Below, piece after piece: positions 1-5,201 of a stretch of DNA of 5,370 bases (its first letter is position 1; each line of letters begins with the position of its first letter). The notes under the pieces are model-generated. The model saw only the letters and a list, made by a program, of their open reading frames with translations. It ran no database searches and was not told where the DNA came from. The stretch is from Sedimenticola sp. (GTDB taxonomy: Bacteria; Pseudomonadota; Gammaproteobacteria; Chromatiales; Chromatiaceae). The translations under genes were made by a program, and so were the position numbers. Location: contig JALULB010000044.1 of the NCBI GenBank assembly GCA_027041035.1, forward strand, positions 1 through 5,370, in the 5' to 3' direction.

Positions 1-287
1 CTGCCTCCACCTACTGGATCGCCCGCCTGCTGAAGCTGGTCGATACGCCGCACTTCGCGATGGCGAACCTGCTTGCCGGTGAACGGCTCGCGCCGGAGTT
101 TATTCAACACGCTTGCGTGCCCGACAGGCTGGCGCCGGCGATACAACGTTTTCTCGACGACACCGAACTGCGCGCGCGGATTGCCGCGCGCTATACCGAG
201 GTCCATCGGCAAATGAAGCAGGATGCCGATCGACGCGCCGCCGCGACGGTCGTCGAACTGCTGGAGCGGCGCGCATGCGTATCCTGA
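1..287 (+). CDS. lpxB: Lipid-A-disaccharide synthase, C-terminal part (5' end outside window)
   Basis: LpxB is a GT19-family, GT-B-fold glycosyltransferase at the inner face of the cytoplasmic membrane. It joins UDP-2,3-diacylglucosamine to lipid X to make the lipid A disaccharide. Only the last 94 residues are present, with the first whole codon at position 3, roughly the final quarter of a protein of about 380 residues. The recognisable stretch is [25 protein letters not shown] followed by LAPEFIQ, shown here split: [15 protein letters not shown], then [10 protein letters not shown]. It matches the C-terminal LpxB pattern (E. coli has [22 protein letters not shown]). The end, with [17 protein letters not shown] and a helix rich in Arg and Ala, is usual for the family. 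The stop (285-287) lies 13 nt inside rnhB, so the two genes are probably co-transcribed and translationally coupled. lpxB next to rnhB is the standard gammaproteobacterial order. Confidence 0.93.
   Translation, partial: ASTYWIARLLKLVDTPHFAMANLLAGERLAPEFIQHACVPDRLAPAIQRFLDDTELRARIAARYTEVHRQMKQDADRRAAATVVELLERRACVS
262..266 (+). promoter_or_regulatory. Shine-Dalgarno site for rnhB
   Basis: TGGAG inside the lpxB coding region lies 8 nt before the ATG at 275. This spacing supports ATG 275 as the rnhB start. The reading frame is open further upstream (an ATG at 113), but that would add residues with no family match. Confidence 0.6.
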
Positions 288-838
288 TCTGTGGCGTCGA
301 CGAGGTCGGACGCGGTCCCTTGGCCGGACCGGTGGTCACCGCCGCGGTCATACTCGACCCGGCACGGCCGATAGCCGGCCTGATGGATTCGAAGAAACTC
401 AGCGAGAAGCGTCGCGAGGTGCTCGCCGCGATGATCCGCGAGCAGGCGCTCTGCTGGGCCTTGGGCCGCGCCGAGGTCGAAGAGATCGACCAACTGAACA
501 TCCATCATGCGACCCTGTTGGCGATGACCCGCGCCGTCGACACCCTGCCGCGTCGGCCGGACCGGGTGCTCGTCGACGGCAGGTTCTGCCCGCCCCTCGA
601 CATGCCGGCACGGGCCATCGTCGGTGGCGATGGGATCGAACCGGCGATCAGCGCCGCGTCGATCGTCGCCAAGGTCGCTCGCGACCGCGAGATGCTGGAG
701 CTCGATCGACAATGGCCTGGCTATGGTCTGGCCCGCCACAAGGGCTATCCGACACGCATGCATGTCGAGGCCTTGGCCGCGCTGGGTGTGACGCCGATAC
801 ACCGGCGTTCCTATGCGCCGGTTCGACGCCTGATATAG
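275..838 (+). CDS. rnhB: Ribonuclease HII
   Basis: RNase HII is a cytoplasmic endonuclease that nicks the RNA strand of RNA-DNA hybrids and starts removal of single ribonucleotides misincorporated in DNA. The protein has 187 residues (E. coli 198; the N terminus is about 7 residues shorter). The family signature [14 protein letters not shown] starts at residue 8. The four acidic residues of the active site are all present: Asp9, Glu10, Asp101 (in VLVDG) and Asp119 (in GGDG), with the same 18-residue spacing between the last two as in E. coli (108 and 126). [10 protein letters not shown] (38-47), [13 protein letters not shown] (125-137) and HKGYPT (155-160) are also intact. The start is set by the upstream GGAG and by family alignment. 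The stop codon TAG (836-838) lies within the left end of a long palindrome. dnaE, the usual next gene, does not follow. Confidence 0.97.
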   Translation: MRILICGVDEVGRGPLAGPVVTAAVILDPARPIAGLMDSKKLSEKRREVLAAMIREQALCWALGRAEVEEIDQLNIHHATLLAMTRAVDTLPRRPDRVLVDGRFCPPLDMPARAIVGGDGIEPAISAASIVAKVARDREMLELDRQWPGYGLARHKGYPTRMHVEALAALGVTPIHRRSYAPVRRLI

Positions 839-995
839 CCTCCGCCAGTCAAACGTCGGATTCTGGCGTGCGCGCCATTTCGTTCTTGGCAAGGCGCGAG
901 GAGGCCGTGGGACCCTCTCCCACAACGGCGAGCAACGCCGCCAAGGGTGGAAGGGCGCGTGCGATAGTTCCGAGGTTTGGCTGGCGGAGGCTATA
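834..995 (+). repeat. 162-nt imperfect palindrome forming one long hairpin (possible mobile palindromic or structured-RNA element)
   Basis: The ends are a perfect 15-bp inverted repeat: TATAGCCTCCGCCAG at 834-848 and its complement at 981-995. Pairing continues inward on a common centre near 915. 834-860 pairs with 969-995, with one G/G mismatch and one U-G. After a short irregular zone with a bulged C863, 867-890 pairs with 940-963, with one A/G mismatch. In all, 52 of the 57 bases of the left arm pair (43 Watson-Crick, 9 G-U). The apical part is less regular but includes GTGGGA (907-912) against TCCCAC (918-923), or alternatively GCCGT (904-908) against ACGGC (925-929). No T-run follows the right arm, so it is not a standard intrinsic terminator. 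The TA at each boundary could be a target duplication, but the TATA ends make that ambiguous. No protein is encoded. It holds most of the rnhB-dapA gap and includes the rnhB stop codon. Confidence 0.85.
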
Positions 996-1007
996 GATGC
1001 CGGCGCT

Positions 1008-1037
1008 TTGGCTAAAATCCCGCCGGGCTGTTAAAAT
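1008..1037 (+). promoter_or_regulatory. Candidate sigma-70-type promoter for dapA
   Basis: TTGGCT (1008-1013, 4 of 6 to TTGACA) is followed after 18 bp by TAAAAT (1032-1037, 5 of 6 to TATAAT). This places a start point about 25 nt before the dapA ATG. A second TAAAAT occurs 19 bp upstream (1013-1018), within a short direct repeat (GGCTAAAATCC and GGCTGTTAAAATCC), but has no good -35. The assignment rests on consensus matching only. It is plausible because the palindrome just upstream separates dapA from rnhB. Confidence 0.4.
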
Positions 1038-1057
1038 CCGGTCTTTGCCATTTCCCC

Positions 1058-1062
1058 AGGGG
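1058..1062 (+). promoter_or_regulatory. Shine-Dalgarno site for dapA
   Basis: AGGGG lies 6 nt before the ATG at 1069. It fixes this start over an in-frame ATG at 997, which would add 24 residues absent from DapA homologues. Confidence 0.7.
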
Positions 1063-1068
1063 TTCCCG

Positions 1069-1944
1069 ATGTATCGCGGCAGTCTGATTGCGCTGGTCAC
1101 GCCGATGCGTGAAGACAATTCACTGGATTTCGAGACACTCGAAAAGCTCATCGACTGGCATGTGGAGCAGGGCAGCGACGGCATCGTCATCGTGGGCACC
1201 ACCGGGGAATCCGCGACGCTGGACGAGGAAGACCACTGCCACGTGCTCCGCGCCGCCGTCGACATGCTGGCCGGGCGGCTGCCGCTGATCGCCGGAACGG
1301 GCGCGAACGCCACCGATGAAGCTGTGCGTCTGACGCGTTGCGCGAAGGATGCCGGCGCCGATGCCTGCCTGCTGGTGACGCCGTACTACAACAAGCCTAC
1401 CCAGGAAGGGCTGTACCGGCATTTCCGGCATATCGCCGAGGCCGTCGACATCCCTCAGATTCTCTACAATGTTCCGGGCCGAACGGCCTGCGACATGCTG
1501 CCAGATACGATCGCGCGGCTTGCGAAAGTCGAGCACATCATTGGCGTCAAGGAGGCCACTGGAGATGTGAGCCGCATCGTGCGTATCCGCCAGCTGTGTG
1601 GCGACGACTTCGCGATCTATACCGGCGACGATGCCACGGCCCGCGCGGCGATGCTGCTCGGTGGAGACGGCGTCATCACGGTAACCGGCAATGTCGCGCC
1701 GAAAGCGATGCACGAGATGTGCATGGCGGCGATTGCCGGCGACGCGCGGCGCGCCGCCGAACTCGATGCACCGTTGACGGATCTGCACGAGGCCCTGTTC
1801 GTCGAGGCCAACCCCATCCCGGTGAAATGGGCGCTCGCCGAGATGGGACGAATCGGCACCGGCATACGCCTGCCGATGACCTGGCTCTCGGAATCGGCGC
1901 GGCCCGAAGTCCGCGCGGCGATGCTGGCCGCGGGCCTGCTATGA
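1069..1944 (+). CDS. dapA: 4-hydroxy-tetrahydrodipicolinate synthase
   Basis: DapA condenses pyruvate with aspartate-4-semialdehyde in the cytoplasm. This is the first committed step towards diaminopimelate (peptidoglycan) and lysine. The protein has 291 residues, one fewer than E. coli, and aligns without gaps through the active site. Lys161 (GVKEATG) is the Schiff-base lysine, Thr44 (GTTGES 43-48) and Tyr133 (LYNVPGRT) belong to the proton relay with Tyr107 (TPYYN), and Arg138 binds the carboxylate. Of the residues forming the lysine feedback site in E. coli, Ser48, Ala49, His56, Asn80, Glu84 and Tyr106 are kept, but the His53 position is Glu. Feedback inhibition is therefore likely, perhaps with altered affinity. 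The start follows AGGGG by 6 nt. bamC begins 28 nt after the stop, the conserved dapA-bamC order, so co-transcription is expected. Confidence 0.98.
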   Translation: MYRGSLIALVTPMREDNSLDFETLEKLIDWHVEQGSDGIVIVGTTGESATLDEEDHCHVLRAAVDMLAGRLPLIAGTGANATDEAVRLTRCAKDAGADACLLVTPYYNKPTQEGLYRHFRHIAEAVDIPQILYNVPGRTACDMLPDTIARLAKVEHIIGVKEATGDVSRIVRIRQLCGDDFAIYTGDDATARAAMLLGGDGVITVTGNVAPKAMHEMCMAAIAGDARRAAELDAPLTDLHEALFVEANPIPVKWALAEMGRIGTGIRLPMTWLSESARPEVRAAMLAAGLL

Positions 1945-1976
1945 CCCTCTTTCTCGCTGGAAAACACGGAACATGA
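1941..1976 (+). CDS. Possible 11-codon minicistron bridging dapA and bamC
   Basis: ATG 1941-1943 overlaps the dapA stop (TGA 1942-1944) as ATGA. The frame encodes MTLFLAGKHGT and ends at TGA 1974-1976, which overlaps the bamC ATG (1973-1975), again as ATGA. Ribosomes could in principle pass from dapA to bamC by two reinitiation steps. There is no clear Shine-Dalgarno site, the peptide matches nothing I know, and a frame this short can arise by chance. Confidence 0.2.
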   Translation: MTLFLAGKHGT

Positions 1977-3112
1977 CTCGAATGCTGAAACAGATCCTCC
2001 TCGTGCCGCTGCTGGCCGGTGTATTGGCCGCTTGCTCGTTCAACATGGACAACGTTCTGCCCGATCGCAAGGTAGCCTACAAACGGGAGACCCAGGCGCA
2101 AAATCAGCTCGAATTGCCACCGGACATGAGCCAGACCCGCTTCCAGGACAAACTGGTCATCCCGAACGGCGGCTCGTTGCGCTATTCGGAGTATCAGAAA
2201 GACAAGGATCAGACGCATCGGAGTGGCAAGAGCAAGGTATTACCGAAGGTTCGGAACATCCATATCGAGCGGGATGGCAACAGACGCTGGCTGGTCATCG
2301 ACTCACCGCCGGACGAGGTCTGGCCGAAGGTCGTGCAGTTCTGGCAGGAGAACGGCATCCTGCTGCAGGAGCAAGACCCCAGCGTCGGCGTGATGCGTAC
2401 CGGCTGGCTGGAGAATCGTGCCAACATCCGATCCGACTTCATTACCAACACGGTGCGCAAGGTCTTTGATGGCGCATATTCGACGAGCAGTCGCGACCAG
2501 TATCGGGTGCGTATCGAGGAAGGCAGGCAGCCCGGCACGACCGAGCTCTTTCTGACCCATTTCGGGATGCAGGAGAAGTTTGCCAAGAGTCCCGCCGGCG
2601 AGGATGAGCAGGAGGTCTGGGTGCCGCGACCGTCCGACCCCGATCTGGAAGCCGAGATGCTGCGCCGCCTGATGGTGTTTCTCGGTGCTAGCGACGAACA
2701 GGCCGAGCGCATGCTCGCGAAGAAGCAGACGCAGCGCGCCCAGCGCTCACAGCTGTTGCGCACCAATGATCGGGTGGCGCTGGACATCGATGCCGATTTC
2801 GACGAGGCCTGGCGGATCACCGGGCTGGCGCTGGACAGCGTCGGCTTCGCCGTGGAGGATCGTGATCGCGACAACGCCGTCTACTACGTGCGTTACCAGG
2901 ATCCCGACGCGCAACCGGAGAAGAAAGGCTTCTTCAGCAAGCTCAAGTTCTGGGGTGACGATGACAAGGCGAAGGAGAACCCACTGTATCAGGTCAAGCT
3001 GACGCCGGAGCAGGGCAAGGTACGCGCCATCGTGCTGGACGAGCAGGGCCGGCGTCTGAATACCCCGACGGCAAAGCGCATACTGTCGCTGCTGCACGAA
3101 CAGATCCGCTGA
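1973..3112 (+). CDS. bamC: Outer membrane protein assembly factor BamC (NlpB/DapX lipoprotein)
   Basis: BamC is a lipoprotein subunit of the BAM complex, which folds beta-barrel proteins into the outer membrane. The 379-residue product has a basic start, a hydrophobic signal segment (about 8-20) and a lipobox LAAC with the lipidated Cys21, cleaved by signal peptidase II. Ser follows the cysteine, as in lipoproteins sent to the outer membrane. Residues 22-60, with VAYKRETQ and LELPPDM, match the extended N-terminal segment that binds BamD in E. coli. Two helix-grip domains follow: about 90-200 (WLVIDSPPDEVWPKVVQFW, then GWLENRANI) and about 265-379 (ALDIDADFDEAWRITGLAL, then YYVRYQDPD). A charged linker lies between. 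A Lys-rich insertion (317-334, KKGFFSKLKFWGDDDKAK) sits in the second domain. An in-frame ATG at 1982 (residue 4) is an alternative start: GGA at 1968-1970 is only 2 nt from the first ATG but 11 nt from the second. Confidence 0.94.
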   Translation: MTRMLKQILLVPLLAGVLAACSFNMDNVLPDRKVAYKRETQAQNQLELPPDMSQTRFQDKLVIPNGGSLRYSEYQKDKDQTHRSGKSKVLPKVRNIHIERDGNRRWLVIDSPPDEVWPKVVQFWQENGILLQEQDPSVGVMRTGWLENRANIRSDFITNTVRKVFDGAYSTSSRDQYRVRIEEGRQPGTTELFLTHFGMQEKFAKSPAGEDEQEVWVPRPSDPDLEAEMLRRLMVFLGASDEQAERMLAKKQTQRAQRSQLLRTNDRVALDIDADFDEAWRITGLALDSVGFAVEDRDRDNAVYYVRYQDPDAQPEKKGFFSKLKFWGDDDKAKENPLYQVKLTPEQGKVRAIVLDEQGRRLNTPTAKRILSLLHEQIR

Positions 3113-3127
3113 GCGTCGCGCGCCGCC

Positions 3128-3916
3128 ATGCTGCGCTTCATCTCGCTGGGCAGCGGCAGCCGGGGTAATGCAACCCTGATCGAGGCGGACGATACCCGTG
3201 TGTTGCTCGACTGCGGCTACAGCGCCAGGGAACTGACCGAGCGCCTGGCACGCGTCGGCGTCGATGCCGCCAGCCTCGATGCCATCCTGGTGACACACGA
3301 GCATGGCGATCATATTCGCGGCGTTGGCGCGTTGTCGCGACGTTTCCGCATTCCGGTGTGGATGACTCGCGGCACCTCGCTGGCCGGTGATTGTGGCGAG
3401 CTTACCGACCTGACGCTGTTTCATTCCGATAGCGAGCCATTTGCGATAGGCGCCCTGAATGTTCACCCCGTCGCGGTGCCGCATGACGCTCGTGAACCCT
3501 GCCAATACGTGTTTTCCAGCAAGGGTCTGCGCCTCGGCATCCTCACCGATACCGGCTGTATCACGCCGCATATCGCGCATGCCTACCAGCGTCTCGACGC
3601 ATTGCTTCTCGAATGCAACCACGACCTCCGCATGCTGGCCGAAGGCCCTTACCCGCCATCGCTGCAACGGCGTGTCGGCGGCGACCATGGCCACTTGAAC
3701 AACCGCCAGGCCGCTGCCTTGCTCGAACAGATGGACAGGGATCGCCTGCAACACCTGGTCGTCGGGCACATCAGCGAGAAGAACAATCACCACAGTATCG
3801 CCAGCGACACCCTGCTTGGCGTGGATGCCGACCTCGAAAACCGCTTGACGCTACTCCGTCAGGATCGCGCCAGCGAGTGGTTCGAAGTCACGGCGGAGGC
3901 GGAGATAGAAGCCTGA
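3128..3916 (+). CDS. MBL-fold metallohydrolase (WalJ/YycJ-PhnP-like)
   Basis: This is a 262-residue cytoplasmic protein of the metallo-beta-lactamase fold. No signal peptide or membrane segment is visible. The di-metal motif is THEHGDH (residues 56-62: His57, His59, Asp61, His62). Other expected ligands are His119 (VPHD), Asp141 (TDTG) and His214 (GHISEKNN). The opening FISLGSGSRGNATLIE, LLECNHD (160-166) and the late GDHGHLNNRQA (185-195) are typical of the WalJ/YycJ branch, a group related to nucleases and phosphodiesterases. The substrate in gammaproteobacteria is not established to my knowledge, so only a hydrolase call is made. It begins 15 nt after bamC with no convincing ribosome binding site, which suggests coupling to bamC. 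Gene order dapA-bamC-MBL is as in Pseudomonas, but purC does not follow. The last 29 nt overlap the end of the opposite-strand gene. Confidence 0.92.
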   Translation: MLRFISLGSGSRGNATLIEADDTRVLLDCGYSARELTERLARVGVDAASLDAILVTHEHGDHIRGVGALSRRFRIPVWMTRGTSLAGDCGELTDLTLFHSDSEPFAIGALNVHPVAVPHDAREPCQYVFSSKGLRLGILTDTGCITPHIAHAYQRLDALLLECNHDLRMLAEGPYPPSLQRRVGGDHGHLNNRQAAALLEQMDRDRLQHLVVGHISEKNNHHSIASDTLLGVDADLENRLTLLRQDRASEWFEVTAEAEIEA

Positions 3917-5201
3917 TCGATTTCGCGTCGGCGGCTTTTCCGGGAAGGTAGGCTTCAAGCCTGTCGATCGACTCGGCTTGAAGCTTTCGATACAGGGCCA
4001 TGGCGTCACGCTCATGTTCAAGGTGGGATTCGATATTGCCGGATGTCAGACGGATGCCCACCGTTCGCGAGTCTTGTTCGGGGCAGGAGGCACCGAGCAA
4101 CTGCCTCAGCATGAGATCACCGTACTTGGCCTTGTAGTGCGCGGGCTCCCAGAACCAATACAGCGTACGTTTGCTATTCCTTTCAACCGGTAGGCTCTCC
4201 TGCGTGTAGTCGTTGAAGACAGCGAAATCCCACAGATCGACACCGTGCTCGTTCGCCAAGCGCTGCAACTGGTATTTCCATTGTTCAAATTCCGGCCAGC
4301 GCCCGGAGAGGGCGATCAGCGCCAAATAGTTGGCATGGTAGGGATTGATGAAAAGCGTTACCTTTGTATCGTTTTTTTTCAGGTATTCCAGCGTTCGCCT
4401 GACTGTCTCGAACTCGTGAGACCATTGCCGGCCATTGCCGAACAGGGAGAGATCGTTGCGCGCAAAAATTTTTGCCAACTCCCGGTTCTTCTGCCGAAAT
4501 AGAACGTTCTGTCCCTCCAGTGCGACGGCGTCGATATAATCACGTGCCGGATTGAAGCCATCTCTTCGTCGTGTCGATGCGTTGGCGTTGCCCTGGGAGA
4601 GTAGCGTGTATGCGCTGTCATTCAGCGCATCGATGGAAAACAGCGTGGTAGCGTACTTCTTGAACCTGTTCCAAGGGAGTTTTTCATTGACTTGGCCACT
4701 CGCGGTTACGGCAAGACTTTTTTCATAGTCATGGGTGGAACGCGGCCAGGATGTCCAGTCATTCTGCTCCGGGCGTCGATCGAGAAAATCCATGAAATCC
4801 AGTCCCCAGAATATCTGCTTGTCGCCTTTTGGACCCACGGCCATGGCGTGTTGCAGCATTCTCGCCTGCATAAAGATGTCGGCGCCGGGTATGCCCATAT
4901 TGAACACAGGCTGATCTGCTTGCTTCCAACAGGCGTTGAGCGGATCTAGACCCAGTTCCGGTCGGGAATTACCGCCGATCACGGTTCTGGGAGAAAACCG
5001 ACTGACCATGAAGGGTTTGGAGAGGCGGATATGCTTTCCCGCGGTTGGCTTCAGCGCATTAAAGCCTTTAACCCTGGGCGCGCCGAAAAGATCGTAAGGA
5101 TCAACAAAATAATTGAAGCTGGCCGCGACCAGCAGCACGCCAACAAATGTGGCCAGTGATAGCCGAACGAAACGTCGGAAATCCAGTTCGGGCGTATCCA
5201 T
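3888..5201 (-). CDS. Membrane-anchored SGNH-hydrolase-like protein, partner of an MBOAT O-acyltransferase
   Basis: The 437-residue protein starts with one N-terminal membrane segment (about 11-33) followed by YFVDPYDLFG, leaving the rest presumably in the periplasm. The motifs resemble SGNH hydrolases: GGNSRPELGLDP (76-87) with candidate nucleophile Ser79, NMGIPGAD (101-108), a conserved-looking GLDFMDF (133-139), NPYHANY (286-292), DLWDF (322-326) and WEPAHY (351-356) with candidate catalytic His355. Block V is usually DxxH; here Glu352 takes the Asp place. I recognise this as the uncharacterised family encoded next to MBOAT acyltransferase genes, and infer a role in acyl transfer to, or removal from, an exported glycan. 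The activity is not shown. About 67 residues follow block V, with an acidic helical stretch and a final PPPP. The start overlaps the MBOAT stop (TGATG) and has no Shine-Dalgarno site, implying reinitiation. An in-frame ATG at 5285 lies inside the MBOAT gene and is not favoured. Local GC is lower than in the + strand genes. Confidence 0.8.
   Translation of the reverse strand: MDTPELDFRRFVRLSLATFVGVLLVAASFNYFVDPYDLFGAPRVKGFNALKPTAGKHIRLSKPFMVSRFSPRTVIGGNSRPELGLDPLNACWKQADQPVFNMGIPGADIFMQARMLQHAMAVGPKGDKQIFWGLDFMDFLDRRPEQNDWTSWPRSTHDYEKSLAVTASGQVNEKLPWNRFKKYATTLFSIDALNDSAYTLLSQGNANASTRRRDGFNPARDYIDAVALEGQNVLFRQKNRELAKIFARNDLSLFGNGRQWSHEFETVRRTLEYLKKNDTKVTLFINPYHANYLALIALSGRWPEFEQWKYQLQRLANEHGVDLWDFAVFNDYTQESLPVERNSKRTLYWFWEPAHYKAKYGDLMLRQLLGASCPEQDSRTVGIRLTSGNIESHLEHERDAMALYRKLQAESIDRLEAYLPGKAADAKSIRLLSPPPP
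3950..3986. other. Hairpin downstream of the MBL gene, inside the convergent gene; weak terminator candidate
   Basis: AGGCTTCAAGCC (3950-3961) pairs with GGCTTGAAGCTT (3975-3986) over 12 positions, one of them G-T. The 13-nt loop contains the palindrome GTCGATCGAC (3963-3972). It begins 34 nt past the MBL stop codon and is the only strong stem near the 3' end of the + strand operon. It is followed by only TTTCGATA, so it is at best a weak intrinsic terminator. It also codes for part of the SGNH-like protein (KLQAESIDRLEAYL), where two similar codon runs, CTTCAAGCC and CTTGAAGCC, produce it. It may be a coding coincidence. Confidence 0.35.

Noticed and set aside
100..925. Long open frames antisense to rnhB and in its other frames
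   Set aside because: They are typical GC-rich shadows: Arg/Pro/Ala-rich translations without recognisable motifs, while the rnhB frame is complete with all catalytic residues.
976..1005. The palindrome as an intrinsic terminator for rnhB
   Set aside because: The right arm is followed by GATGCCGGCG, with no run of T. Factor-dependent or processing roles remain possible.
997..1068. Upstream in-frame ATG that would extend DapA by 24 residues
   Set aside because: The extension has no family counterpart and covers the candidate promoter. ATG 1069 has a well-spaced AGGGG.
996..1068. Lysine riboswitch or attenuator before dapA
   Set aside because: The stretch between palindrome and start codon is only 73 nt and shows no lysine aptamer core or leader peptide rich in Lys codons.
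4365..4385. Programmed -1 frameshift at A AAA AAC in the SGNH-like gene
   Set aside because: The heptamer is in the right phase, but the -1 frame runs only about 29 codons without any recognisable product, and the zero frame carries the conserved C-terminal motifs.
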